DNA from: CALJFL01 sp039964455
Lineage (GTDB): Bacteria; Pseudomonadota; Gammaproteobacteria; Pseudomonadales; Halieaceae
Reading direction: 5' to 3'
DNA length: 64,000 nt
Assembly: GCA_039964455.1 (NCBI GenBank)
Contig: JBDVXK010000004.1
Coordinates: 248,001-312,000, forward strand
A model generated the notes under the pieces. It searched no databases. It saw only the letters and a list, made by a program, of their open reading frames with translations, and had not been told where the DNA came from. Below, in pieces: positions 36,259-45,000 of this stretch; the first letter of the stretch is position 1; the number at the start of each line of letters is the position of its first letter. Both the position numbers and the translations under genes were made by a program.

Positions 36259-37263
36259 TCAGGCGGGATCTGCAGAGGGTTCCCATTGGCCAGGTACCTG
36301 CGCGGTGACGATCGCTCGCATCGGTGCCGGGTAGCCCTCGATAGATTTAGACGGATCTTCGGGGTCGAGGAAATCGCTTAGCGAGTGGAAGGTCATCCAG
36401 TCGGTGCTGCGTTGCTCGGCGGTCGAGGTTACCGTGACATCCACGAGCCTGGGATTCTCAAATCCTACCTTGCCCAGCCAGCCCAGCAGGGTCTCGGTAC
36501 TGGGCAGGAACCAGACATTCCCCATACGCGCGTAGCGACCGGCGGGTACCAGTGTGGCGCCAGCTTCCCCCTCTATTACAAGCGTTTCCAGCACCAGTTC
36601 ACCCCCGGGCCTGAGGCAGTCACGCAGTTCCATGAGGTGGTCCATGGGTGAGCGCCTATGGTATAGAACGCCCATGGAAAACACGCTGTCGAAGGCCTTG
36701 AGCTTAGGTGGTACCTGCTCGATGCCTGCGGGCAGCACCCAGATGTTGTCCTGTTGCAGGTACTTTTGCAGCGCCCAGAACTGCACGACAAAAAGCGGGG
36801 TCGGGTCTATGCCGATGACTTCGGCTGCGCCTGCACCTAGCATACGCCAACAGTGATAACCGCTGCCGCAGCCCACGTCCAGCACTCGCCTGCCAGTTAG
36901 CGGGGCAATGGCGTCGCTGAGCCGGTCCCACTTCCAGTCCGATCGCCACTCGGTGTCCAGGTGCAGCCCAAACAGCTCGAAGGGACCCTTGCGCCAGGGG
37001 TGCAGTCCGCGCAGATTGGTTTCCAGGCATTCCAGCTCGGCAGCCGCGGGTTGTTGGTTTGCTGTTGCGCCCACGCGCGCAGAATCCAGCTGGATATGGT
37101 CGGCAACCAGATCGGGAAGGGCGGCCAGCGCGTCCTGCCAGCGAGCGAGGTCGCCGTAGCGTTTTTGCGACAGACCAGCGGCAATCTGTTCCGGCAGTTG
37201 AGCGGCCCAGGTCGCCAGGTCGCCCTCCTGCCAGCGCTCTATCAGCGGCTGGTAGTCGATCAT
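36259..37263 (-). CDS. cmoB: tRNA U34 carboxymethyltransferase CmoB
   Basis: A 334-residue enzyme that uses carboxy-SAM to make 5-carboxymethoxyuridine at tRNA position 34. The SAM site is VLDVGCGSGYHCWRMLGAGA, preceded by the family's FGLHLDTEWRSDWKWDR. The start overlaps the cmoA stop as ATGA, so the carboxy-SAM producer and user are translated together. Confidence 0.95.
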   Translation of the reverse strand: MIDYQPLIERWQEGDLATWAAQLPEQIAAGLSQKRYGDLARWQDALAALPDLVADHIQLDSARVGATANQQPAAAELECLETNLRGLHPWRKGPFELFGLHLDTEWRSDWKWDRLSDAIAPLTGRRVLDVGCGSGYHCWRMLGAGAAEVIGIDPTPLFVVQFWALQKYLQQDNIWVLPAGIEQVPPKLKAFDSVFSMGVLYHRRSPMDHLMELRDCLRPGGELVLETLVIEGEAGATLVPAGRYARMGNVWFLPSTETLLGWLGKVGFENPRLVDVTVTSTAEQRSTDWMTFHSLSDFLDPEDPSKSIEGYPAPMRAIVTAQVPGQWEPSADPA

Positions 37264-37991
37264 TTCAGCGCGACCAGTGAGGCGAAGTTAAAGCACTGGA
37301 ACCAAACGTCACAACTACTGAAGCCTGCCTGCGCTATACGCTGGCGATGGTCCTGCAGTGACTCGGGAATCAGTACGTTCTCCAGGGAATCCCGTTTCTG
37401 GGCGATTTCCAGGTCGCTGTAGCCGTTGGCCCGTTTGAATTCGTGGTGCAGGTCGATATTCAGCGCATTCAGGTGCGGGTCTTCAAATAGCACCTTTTCC
37501 GACAGCACCATGATGCCGCCGGGCCGCAGACCGTCGTAGATGCTCTTTATCACCTCATCTCTCTGGGCCTGCTCTACAAACTGCAGGGTAAAGTTGAGCA
37601 CGACCACAGAGGCGTCCTTGATGGCGACATCCTGTAATGGTGCGCAGACCAGCTCTACGGGCGTATCGTGCGTATCGGTGTCGATCAGCGTCTTGCAGCG
37701 CTGGAGCATCTCACTGGCATTATCTACCGCGACGATGCGGCAGTCCGGAGTTTGCAGGTTCTGCCGCATGGCCAGCGTAGATGCACCCAGTGAACAACCC
37801 AGGTCGTAGAGTGTGCTGCCAGGGCTGGCGTAGCGGGCTGCCAGCAGCCCGGTCATGGCTACAATAGTGGGGTAGCCAGGCACCGACCGCTTGATCATGT
37901 CGGGAAAGACCCGGGCTACATTGTCGTCGAAAGCAAACAGGCCGGGATCGGCGAGTGGCTCAGCGTAAATTGTGTCGCGCGTATCGCTCAC
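37260..37991 (-). CDS. cmoA: Carboxy-SAM synthase CmoA
   Basis: A 243-residue enzyme converting SAM and prephenate to carboxy-SAM. It has FDDNVARVFPDMIKRSVPGY at the start and YDLGCSLGASTLAMRQNL as SAM-binding loop. I chose the GTG at 37989-37991 because GGGAG is six bases upstream and the length fits E. coli CmoA (247); a longer frame starts 11 codons earlier. Confidence 0.94.
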   Translation of the reverse strand: MSDTRDTIYAEPLADPGLFAFDDNVARVFPDMIKRSVPGYPTIVAMTGLLAARYASPGSTLYDLGCSLGASTLAMRQNLQTPDCRIVAVDNASEMLQRCKTLIDTDTHDTPVELVCAPLQDVAIKDASVVVLNFTLQFVEQAQRDEVIKSIYDGLRPGGIMVLSEKVLFEDPHLNALNIDLHHEFKRANGYSDLEIAQKRDSLENVLIPESLQDHRQRIAQAGFSSCDVWFQCFNFASLVALK

Positions 37992-38132
37992 AATGGGCTC
38001 CCTCAGGGCTATCTTGGGCGGCAAAACGGCGCGATTTTAGCATGATATTTTAAACCGCGTGCTGCAGCTTTCCCTGTATTCCTGCTCCCTGAGTGGCCAC
38101 AATGGCTGTAAGGAAATAAGTGAGGCTCGACG

Positions 38133-38960
38133 ATGGAGGCTACTGCCCCAAGGTTCAGACCAGACCTGCGCCCGCCGCGCCTGCGACACAGCGTTGCCGA
38201 GCTGGGGCGGGTTGTCGCCGAGTTTGGCAGCACAGCCTTGCTGCAGCCTATTCTTAACCGCCTGCCCGAAGGGGACGGACACACCATCATCACCATCCCC
38301 GGTTTCATGGGTGCCGATGGCTCTACCTCGCAATTGCGCCGTTTTCTGGTCAAGCGCGGGTATAACGCCATTCCCTGGTCCAAGGGCCGGAATGCCGCTG
38401 ACAAACAGCCAAGCAGCCTCGATGCCTTTCTCGAATATCGCGAATCCATAGAAGATGAGGTTGCCGAGCAGGTGCGCGCCGAGTTCGAGCGCAGCGGTCG
38501 CAAGGTCACCCTGATAGGTTGGAGTCTGGGCGGACTTTATTCCGTTGCCCTTGCTCATCGTTTCCCGCAGTGGGTGCGCCAGGTGATTACCCTGGGTACG
38601 CCCTTTGGCGATCCGCGCGGTACGTCGCTCTATAACATTATGGGGCGGGTGTATAACAACGAGGTTGAAGTCGATGAAGGTGCACTGGAGCGCTGGGTGC
38701 AACATACCTACCGCGGCGGTGAGCTTCGGGTACCGGTACTGACCCTTTACAGTGAATCAGATGGCATCGTCGGTGCCGGGATCGCGCGCTGCGAAGGCGA
38801 TCCGCGTTATGTGACTAATATTGCCGTGATGGCGAGTCACGTGGGTTTTCCGTTTAATCCACTGGTTTATGCCGTAATTGCCAACCACCTCGTGGAACCA
38901 CACGAGCGCTGGGATATCTGCGGAAGCTCGAAGCTGGGGCCTTTTGTAAAGCGGGGGTGA
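38133..38960 (+). CDS. Alpha/beta hydrolase (lipase-like)
   Basis: A 275-residue alpha/beta-hydrolase. The nucleophile elbow is GWSLGG within VTLIGWSLGGLYSVALAHRFP. IPGFMGADGSTSQLRRFLVKRGYN is the strand-loop forming the oxyanion region. The Asp in YSESDGIVGAG and His in MASHVGFPFNPLVY complete a plausible triad. There is no signal peptide, so it is cytoplasmic. The substrate is unknown, perhaps lipid esters. Confidence 0.8.
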   Translation: MEATAPRFRPDLRPPRLRHSVAELGRVVAEFGSTALLQPILNRLPEGDGHTIITIPGFMGADGSTSQLRRFLVKRGYNAIPWSKGRNAADKQPSSLDAFLEYRESIEDEVAEQVRAEFERSGRKVTLIGWSLGGLYSVALAHRFPQWVRQVITLGTPFGDPRGTSLYNIMGRVYNNEVEVDEGALERWVQHTYRGGELRVPVLTLYSESDGIVGAGIARCEGDPRYVTNIAVMASHVGFPFNPLVYAVIANHLVEPHERWDICGSSKLGPFVKRG

Positions 38961-39049
38961 TGCGGTAGGTGCGCGCCAGAGCAGTCTGCTGACACTGGCG
39001 CAGGGGTAAATGGCGCAATCCGAGGCCGGATGCGCAGGGGGGCAGCGCG

Positions 39050-39235
39050 CTAGTTAGCGCTGCGAATCAGTTGCGACTCTTCGATTGTTCCGTGCTGGTC
39101 ACGCTGAACGCGCGGCACGAAATGCGCGAAATGCGTATTGCATTCACCAACATTGGTCGCCGTTCTCGCTTGGCTGACCTTGATGCTGCGCAGAAAATCT
39201 ACCAGACTCGCTTTACCTTGATATCGTCTTTCCAT
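39050..39235 (-). CDS. Possible small hypothetical protein in a gene-poor gap
   Basis: The 384 bases between 38960 and 39344 hold no recognised gene. On the minus strand a 61-residue frame starts MERRYQGKASLVDFLRS and is polar, with no domain I know. Its ribosome site is weak. A short inverted repeat CAGCGC/GCGCTG spans its stop codon at about 39043-39062 and could be a terminator stem without a T-run. It may be a real small gene or chance. Confidence 0.25.
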   Translation of the reverse strand: MERRYQGKASLVDFLRSIKVSQARTATNVGECNTHFAHFVPRVQRDQHGTIEESQLIRSAN

Positions 39236-39343
39236 GGGGAAACTCTTTCATTAACCCGTCAACTTACGACGGATTGTAAGCACCCACGCAAACGAAGTGG
39301 CGTAAAAAATCCCTAGATTTACTGTGAAATAAGCCCGGACCTG

Positions 39344-40387
39344 TCAGGAACCCGGGATTGTTTCTTCGTAGGTCTGCCAGTTTTTCAGCAGTTCCGCGAC
39401 CACAGTACTGCCCACCAGATAGGCGTTCTCCAGCGCGGCATCCAGTCCGGCGTAGCTGTCGTGTTGTTCTTCACGCAGATAGTCAGCGGCATTTTTCCCC
39501 GGTGGTGGCATGGTGTAATTGGATGCGGTGCGCAGCACCATTACCCGGTTTTTGTCGACCTTGCCGGCGTTATGCAGGTAGGTGATGGACTGGTAGGTGC
39601 CGGTGTCTTCCATAGCTGAGCTGACAAACTCGCCCTTGCCCTGCGTCCAGTAATCGGTCCACTCATTGGCCCAGTCATTCATGACTTCCCCGTGCCAGAA
39701 TGTCATGGCCGCCAGTTGGTCGCCTTTGAGTACAAAGGGTTTGCGCTGCCCGGTGGGGTGCTTCACATAAAGTTTTCGTGTGGCTTCCAGCGTGGGATGG
39801 TCTGGTAACTCCATGTCCTTGGTGAAGTTGTAGGCCCAATTGGTCAGCCCCGGGTTGAGCTGGAACACTTCGCCCAGGCTGTAACTGAGACGCTCCTGGT
39901 CACCAGGCCCCTGGCTGAATAGCGGGAAGTAACCTGTGTCCCAGTCGTCGGGAATCTCTCGCGCGTCGATCTCGTGGGCGAGGTCGCCATCGACCAGGTA
40001 CTCGGCCCAGGCGACTGAACCCAGTGAGGCATCGGCGGGATCAAAACCGGATATGCCGGCGACCAGCCAATAGGCTTTACTCAGGTCAAAGCGCGGGTCC
40101 AGGCCCAGTGCCATGACGCTGGCAGCGGCGTTCGCCGTTCCCATGCCAGTGACGATACCGAGAACACCGGTGTCCGCGTTGAGGTGAATGTTGTGATGCA
40201 TATGCGGCGCGGGAAATACCGTGTCCAGTTTTTGCCGCTCGTTCCAGCGCTGAAACTCTCCGGCCTTGTCACCGCTGTCGGCGCCGGTCTCGAACATGGT
40301 AACGACCACAACCTTCACCGGAATGGGTGCGCCCATGGCTAGCGCAGGCAAGAGCGTAATCAGCAGCATCAAAAAGAGTTTGTTCAC
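39344..40387 (-). CDS. Exported NUP-family purine nucleoside protein
   Basis: A 347-residue protein with a signal peptide (MNKLFLMLLITLLPALAMG) and a domain of the purine nucleoside permease family (NUP, named from Candida). Motifs VVVTMFETGADSGDKAGEFQRW, GIVTGMGTANAAASVMALG and VAGISGFDP match. The fold resembles nucleoside phosphorylases, and there are no membrane helices beyond the signal, so I infer a periplasmic nucleoside-binding or -cleaving role. The start is GTG with AAGGAAG upstream. It follows ribokinase with 12 bases between. Confidence 0.85.
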   Translation of the reverse strand: MNKLFLMLLITLLPALAMGAPIPVKVVVVTMFETGADSGDKAGEFQRWNERQKLDTVFPAPHMHHNIHLNADTGVLGIVTGMGTANAAASVMALGLDPRFDLSKAYWLVAGISGFDPADASLGSVAWAEYLVDGDLAHEIDAREIPDDWDTGYFPLFSQGPGDQERLSYSLGEVFQLNPGLTNWAYNFTKDMELPDHPTLEATRKLYVKHPTGQRKPFVLKGDQLAAMTFWHGEVMNDWANEWTDYWTQGKGEFVSSAMEDTGTYQSITYLHNAGKVDKNRVMVLRTASNYTMPPPGKNAADYLREEQHDSYAGLDAALENAYLVGSTVVAELLKNWQTYEETIPGS

Positions 40388-40399
40388 GTTGGGCTTCCT

Positions 40400-41332
40400 T
40401 TAAGCGGGGTTGAGTACACGTTGTACGGCGGCATCTTTTGGTGCGCTGTCTTGCGCGCCAAGAACCTGCACCGATAGCGCGGCAGCGGCTTGTGCATAGA
40501 TGATAGCGTTGTCCAGTTCATCGCCGGCCACCAGTCGCGCAGCCAGGCAGCCATTGAATACGTCACCGGCTGCGGTGGTATCCAGCGCATCCACCTGAAA
40601 GGCCGGGTATGAAGTGGTGGAGTGCACGCCATTATCGCGCCGCTGCGACAAGTGAACGCCGTTTTCTCCGCGGGTGATGATAATGTTCTGGCAGCCGCGT
40701 TGGTGTAGTGCAGTGGCTGCGGCGGACGCCGAGGCCTCATCGACGACGGCGATCCCGGTGAGCAATTCGGCTTCATTAACATTGGGCGTGATGTAGTCGA
40801 GGTTGTCGAACAGGGAGTCGGGAAGGACGGTGGCTGGTGCCGGGTTCAGGATAACCGTGCAGCCTTTTTCCTTGGCCAGTTTTGCGGAGTACTCCACGGT
40901 TTCCAGTGGTGACTCCAGCTGCAGTAAGACCACAACGTCTTCGCCAAACAATCCGGCGGCGCGGTCGATATGACCAGGCTCAAGGCAACTGTTGGCGCCA
41001 GAGGCAACGCCTATGCAGTTCTCGCCGTTGGCATCGACAAAGATCTGTGCGACACCAGAGGGGGCATTTGCGTCTATGACGCATAGGCCCGTGTAGATCC
41101 CTTCTTCCCCGAAGCCCTTGAGGGCTTGTTCGCCGAACATATCGTCGCCCACGGCCGCCACCAAGGTGACATTGCAGCCCGCGCGCGCCGCCGACACCGC
41201 CTGGTTGGCACCTTTGCCGCCGGCCGCGGTAGTGAAGTCGCCACCCAGGATGGTCTCACCCGGGCCGGGCAGTCGCGGCACCTGGATGATCATGTCGGTA
41301 TTGGAGGATCCGATTACGACGAGTTTACTCAT
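40400..41332 (-). CDS. rbsK: Ribokinase
   Basis: A 310-residue PfkB-family kinase making ribose 5-phosphate. The N-terminal GSSNTDMIIQVPRLPGPGE and GGKGANQAVSAARAG, and the C-terminal LDTTAAGDVFNG with the catalytic Asp, match ribokinase. It sits nine bases after the transporter gene at 41342 and before the NUP gene, implying that ribose from nucleosides is phosphorylated here. Confidence 0.9.
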   Translation of the reverse strand: MSKLVVIGSSNTDMIIQVPRLPGPGETILGGDFTTAAGGKGANQAVSAARAGCNVTLVAAVGDDMFGEQALKGFGEEGIYTGLCVIDANAPSGVAQIFVDANGENCIGVASGANSCLEPGHIDRAAGLFGEDVVVLLQLESPLETVEYSAKLAKEKGCTVILNPAPATVLPDSLFDNLDYITPNVNEAELLTGIAVVDEASASAAATALHQRGCQNIIITRGENGVHLSQRRDNGVHSTTSYPAFQVDALDTTAAGDVFNGCLAARLVAGDELDNAIIYAQAAAALSVQVLGAQDSAPKDAAVQRVLNPA

Positions 41333-41341
41333 GGTCAGTGC

Positions 41342-42343
41342 CTACAAGTTTGAATAGATGATCATGCCCAGGCCCACGAAGAAGCAGGCAAACATGGCAC
41401 CGATCAGGGTTCCGGTTCCGGATGGCGTGTCCTTGAACTCCTTCCAGATAAATACGCCCCAGAACGCAGCTACCATGGTGGCGCCCTGACCCAAGCCGTA
41501 GGACACCGCATAACCGGCCTTGCCAGCGGCGATGATATTGAAGCAGAAGCCGGTGGCCCAGATAGCGCCGCCAAGAATACCGACAAGGTGCAGCTTGGGG
41601 CTGCCCAGCGAGAAGTATTCGCCAAGCTTGGCTGGCTCGCCGGTAATCGGCTTGTACATCAGCGGAATTAGGAAAATAACGTTAGACAGCAGCAGGCCTA
41701 TGCCGAAGACAACAGCGGCAGAGTAGGGTGTCATAAGCCCCGCATCCGGGTTGGCAAAATCCAGCGACATGGACTGCGCCACGAAACGGTAAAAGAAGCC
41801 CATGGCGATACCGGCGATAATCGAAATCATCAGGCCCTTGCCAATTCCCTGGTTGCCGTCTCCGGGAACACGCCGGTAAATAAGCGCGTCAATAATTATA
41901 GCGACCACCACCAGGCCGACGCCGGCGAACAGCAGTGTTGCATTGGATACCTGGGCCGGGTCGTAATTGGCGATGACGCCGATAACAAGTGCCAGGCCAA
42001 TACCAACGGGGAAGGCTACAGCCATCCCCGCTATTTCGATAGCTATAACCAGCAGGATATTGGCCAGGTTGAAAACAGCACCACCCAACAGCGCCATTTG
42101 AATGGCATCGCCACTGGCCTGGGAGATATCGGGCAGGAATGCGCGTCCCGCCTCGCCGGAACTACCCAATGTCAGGGCCAGAGCCAAGGCTAGCAGGGGA
42201 ACTCCGATGGAATAGTCCCAGTAGAATAATTGGAACTTCCATTCCTGACTGGCCAGCTTTTGGGTGTTTGCCCAGGAGCCCCAGCACAGCATGGTGACGA
42301 AACACAGCGCTACGGCTACGGCGTAGGATTCAACGATGAACAT
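41342..42343 (-). CDS. Ureide-permease-like transporter (DMT superfamily)
   Basis: A 333-residue protein with about ten membrane helices. The N-terminal LCWGSWANTQKL and QLFYWDYSIGVPLLALALAL resemble ureide permeases, which carry allantoin, uracil or related compounds. Given the neighbouring ribokinase and nucleoside genes it may import ribose, a nucleobase or a nucleoside. GAGGA precedes the ATG. Confidence 0.8.
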   Translation of the reverse strand: MFIVESYAVAVALCFVTMLCWGSWANTQKLASQEWKFQLFYWDYSIGVPLLALALALTLGSSGEAGRAFLPDISQASGDAIQMALLGGAVFNLANILLVIAIEIAGMAVAFPVGIGLALVIGVIANYDPAQVSNATLLFAGVGLVVVAIIIDALIYRRVPGDGNQGIGKGLMISIIAGIAMGFFYRFVAQSMSLDFANPDAGLMTPYSAAVVFGIGLLLSNVIFLIPLMYKPITGEPAKLGEYFSLGSPKLHLVGILGGAIWATGFCFNIIAAGKAGYAVSYGLGQGATMVAAFWGVFIWKEFKDTPSGTGTLIGAMFACFFVGLGMIIYSNL

Positions 42344-42423
42344 GATCTGATCCTCTGGTTATGATTGTAGAGATCGTCCACAAAATCCCGCCATGTTCCG
42401 GGGGATGATCTACTTGTGTTATC

Positions 42424-42491
42424 ACAGTGTAGGATACGGTGAGTGGCTTGCCTACACCTCGACAGCGTCGAGGAGCAGTGCGCTACACTGT
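42424..42491. repeat. Nested inverted repeats upstream of the transporter operon
   Basis: An outer 9-bp repeat (ACAGTGTAG at 42424-42432 and CTACACTGT at 42483-42491) encloses an inner 7-bp repeat (CCTCGAC at 42457-42463 and GTCGAGG at 42467-42473, loop AGC). It lies 81 to 148 bases upstream of the transporter start. It may be an operator or a transcript structure; no known element is recognised. Confidence 0.6.
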
Positions 42492-42516
42492 AAATCTCCC
42501 ACGACTTTTTATCGCC

Positions 42517-42554
42517 TATAAAAAAGGCCCGATACCCTGGAGGTATCGAGCCTT
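42517..42554 (-). terminator. Rho-independent terminator of the TonB-receptor gene
   Basis: Read on the minus strand, AAGGCTCGATACC pairs with GGTATCGGGCCTT around a short loop and is followed by a run of T (A-run at 42519-42523 on the plus strand). It starts 17 bases after the receptor stop codon. Confidence 0.88.
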
Positions 42555-42570
42555 GATACTGTGGTCCGGA

Positions 42571-44790
42571 TTAGAAGTTATAGCCGACTTCAACACCCCA
42601 GAACGCGGGTTCATTGACAAACGCGGTCAGGTTGAGGAAATCCAGTGCGCCGTCGACGACAACTTCATCGGTGATGTTACGGCCAACGACAGCCACGTCA
42701 AAGGCGTCGGAGGGGCTGCGATAGCCAACCCGTACACCGCCAATCCAGCGCTCTTCAGCGACGAACTCAACAGCTTCGTAAAGGAATATGTTGGATTCGC
42801 TGCGGTAGTTCCAGTCGGTGTTGAAGTAAAGCTCGGCACCGGAGCTCAGCTGGAAATCGTACTGCAGGGCAACGTTGAACAGCCACTCGGGTGCGCGAGG
42901 CAATTCATTGCCGTCAACGAACACGCTGGTCACCGGGCCGAAAGGACCGTCGAAGATGCCTGCAACTTCATTTTTACCGGTACAGCTGGGGTTGGAGCCA
43001 CACTGCTCGGCCCGCAATTCACTGTCGTCAATCTCAGTGTCATTCCAGCTCAGGTTGGTAAGCACTTTGAGGTTGTCAGTGAACAGTATCTCGAGATCGG
43101 TCTCAAAGCCCTGTCCTATGGTCTTGTCGGCGTTCAGCAGACGGTTCAGGTTCTGTGAGCCGCCGGTCGCGGTGAGCTGCTGGTCATCAATCTCGTAGTA
43201 ATAGATCGCACTGCTCCAACGTGCACGACTGTCCCAGAGGTTGGCCTTGAAACCAGTTTCGATGGAAGTCAGTGTTTCGGTTTCTGCTGAGCTGGTGAAG
43301 CCGAAGCGACCAATGGTTACTGGCCCACGTGAGGCGTCACCCGCCCTGCCGTAAATGCTCCAATCGTCATTGATGTCGTAGTTCAGAGCCAGATCCCAGT
43401 TAATATAATCGTCATCTGCCTTGATCACATCGCTGAAGGCGAAAGAGCCCGGGCCGGGAATGGTCTCCAGCTCCTTCTCATCATCGGTGTAGCGCAAACC
43501 ACCGGTAATCGAAAGCGCCTGTGTGATCGAATATTCGACATGGGCGAATACAGCTATAGAGGTTGTGTCCTGAGCTGCCGTATCCAGCGAGGTGGGTAGC
43601 CCGGTGCTGCTATCGAAGTTGCGACTGATCGCGTCTATTTCCTCGTCGAAGTAATACAGTCCAACCTGGTAGTAGGCGTCGCCCGCTTGGCCTGCCAGAC
43701 GCAGTTCCTGACTTATTTGATAGTGGTCGTCCAGGCCATCGCCAGATTCCACATTGAAGAAAGCTTGCCGGCCAAGTTCACCGATCACTTCCGGCCCGCC
43801 AATCAATCCGCCATCAACATCGGCGCGGCTGAAACTCTCAACTTCGTCGTAACCAGTGATAGAGGTCAGGGTAAGGCCGCCAGAGGTTTCATATTCGAGG
43901 TGCAGTGCGCCACCAATATGTTCCATATCGAAGCCGGCCGAGCCATCGTGTGATGCTTCCTCTTCATCAAAGCCTGAGCGCAGCCCTTCTTTGCCTTGCT
44001 TGAGCGCATTGGCGTAGAAAATCTGTGGCTGGTCACCGTCCTGATCAAAGCCATGTATCTTCAGCAGTGCACCAAAATTGTCGGTGGGATCCCAGGCTAG
44101 CTGCACCCGGTATGCAAACTCGTCGAAGCCGCCGTAGTTCTCGCTACCCGGTTCCACTGTATTGTCTATCCAGGAATCTCGCTCCAGATACTTCAAGGAC
44201 ACACGGCCGGCAATGTTTTCAGTCAAGCCACCACCGATCGCCCCCTCATAGGTTTGCGTATCGCGGCTGCCGTAGCCAACATTGATGTAGCCCTCGGTTT
44301 CCTGAGTAGGCCGGACGCTATCGATTTTTACAACACCAGCGTTGGTGTTGCGGCCGAACAGTGTTCCCTGCGGGCCTTTAAGTACTTCGATTCGATCGAT
44401 GTCGAACATCGGAATACTTTTCAGTACGGAGTTTTCCAGGGTCACGTCATCCAGCAGCAGTGAGACCGGCTGGTTGGCATTGACGTCGAAGTCAGTGTTG
44501 CCAAGGCCGCGAATGTAGAAGCGGGGCGATTGGCGACCATTGGATGATTCGATTTGCAGACTGGGAACGCGGCCCGCGAGAGCACGAATGTTCTCACCAG
44601 AACCGATGAAGTCGCGCATGGACTCTCCGCTCACAACGGATACAGAGGCTGGAACGTCCTGCAGTGTTTGTTCGCGCTTCTGCGCAGTGACTAGAACTTC
44701 TTCCAGTTGAGCCATGGCGGGCGCTGCTGTGCCGACAGTGGCAGCAATTGCAGTCGCTAGCGCCAGCTTGGGTGCGGTAAGGGCTTTCAT
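42571..44790 (-). CDS. TonB-dependent outer-membrane receptor
   Basis: A 739-residue active-transport barrel. A signal peptide (cut after AMA at 27) precedes EEVLVTAQKREQTLQDVPASV, a TonB box and plug start of the type common in marine gammaproteobacteria. The plug has NQPVSLLLDDV and LKGPQGTLFGRNT. The last strand ends VGYNF with C-terminal Phe. I chose the ATG at 44788-44790 with GGAG upstream; a longer frame extends 37 codons. The neighbours suggest a nucleoside or related substrate, which is inference. It has its own terminator. Confidence 0.92.
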   Translation of the reverse strand: MKALTAPKLALATAIAATVGTAAPAMAQLEEVLVTAQKREQTLQDVPASVSVVSGESMRDFIGSGENIRALAGRVPSLQIESSNGRQSPRFYIRGLGNTDFDVNANQPVSLLLDDVTLENSVLKSIPMFDIDRIEVLKGPQGTLFGRNTNAGVVKIDSVRPTQETEGYINVGYGSRDTQTYEGAIGGGLTENIAGRVSLKYLERDSWIDNTVEPGSENYGGFDEFAYRVQLAWDPTDNFGALLKIHGFDQDGDQPQIFYANALKQGKEGLRSGFDEEEASHDGSAGFDMEHIGGALHLEYETSGGLTLTSITGYDEVESFSRADVDGGLIGGPEVIGELGRQAFFNVESGDGLDDHYQISQELRLAGQAGDAYYQVGLYYFDEEIDAISRNFDSSTGLPTSLDTAAQDTTSIAVFAHVEYSITQALSITGGLRYTDDEKELETIPGPGSFAFSDVIKADDDYINWDLALNYDINDDWSIYGRAGDASRGPVTIGRFGFTSSAETETLTSIETGFKANLWDSRARWSSAIYYYEIDDQQLTATGGSQNLNRLLNADKTIGQGFETDLEILFTDNLKVLTNLSWNDTEIDDSELRAEQCGSNPSCTGKNEVAGIFDGPFGPVTSVFVDGNELPRAPEWLFNVALQYDFQLSSGAELYFNTDWNYRSESNIFLYEAVEFVAEERWIGGVRVGYRSPSDAFDVAVVGRNITDEVVVDGALDFLNLTAFVNEPAFWGVEVGYNF

Positions 44791-45000
44791 GCGGTTTCTC
44801 CGGGTGTTTGGGTCAAAAAAATAACGGTACTTGCGAGCGAGCCCAGGGTTCGAATGCCACGGGTCTGGCGGTTTGATGTGAACTGTGAAAAAGTTACACA
44901 TTCTTGCGGCGAAGTGCAGCTAGATTGTTTGGCAAAAGTACCGCTATTTCATCGAGGCTTTGCCGCCGATCCATCATTAATTCGGGGAGAGTAAACCCAG

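Noticed and set aside
39071..39316. 81-codon plus-strand frame in the 384-base gap
   Set aside because: It has no ribosome site or recognisable sequence; the opposite-strand frame is only slightly better.
42439..43158. 239-codon plus-strand frame over the end of the TonB receptor
   Set aside because: It crosses the receptor's terminator and is antisense to conserved barrel strands.
44877..44900. Possible CRP-like site TGTGA...ACACA between the TonB receptor and the deaminase
   Set aside because: The half-sites are seven bases apart and the right half is ACACA, so it does not fit TGTGA-N6-TCACA.
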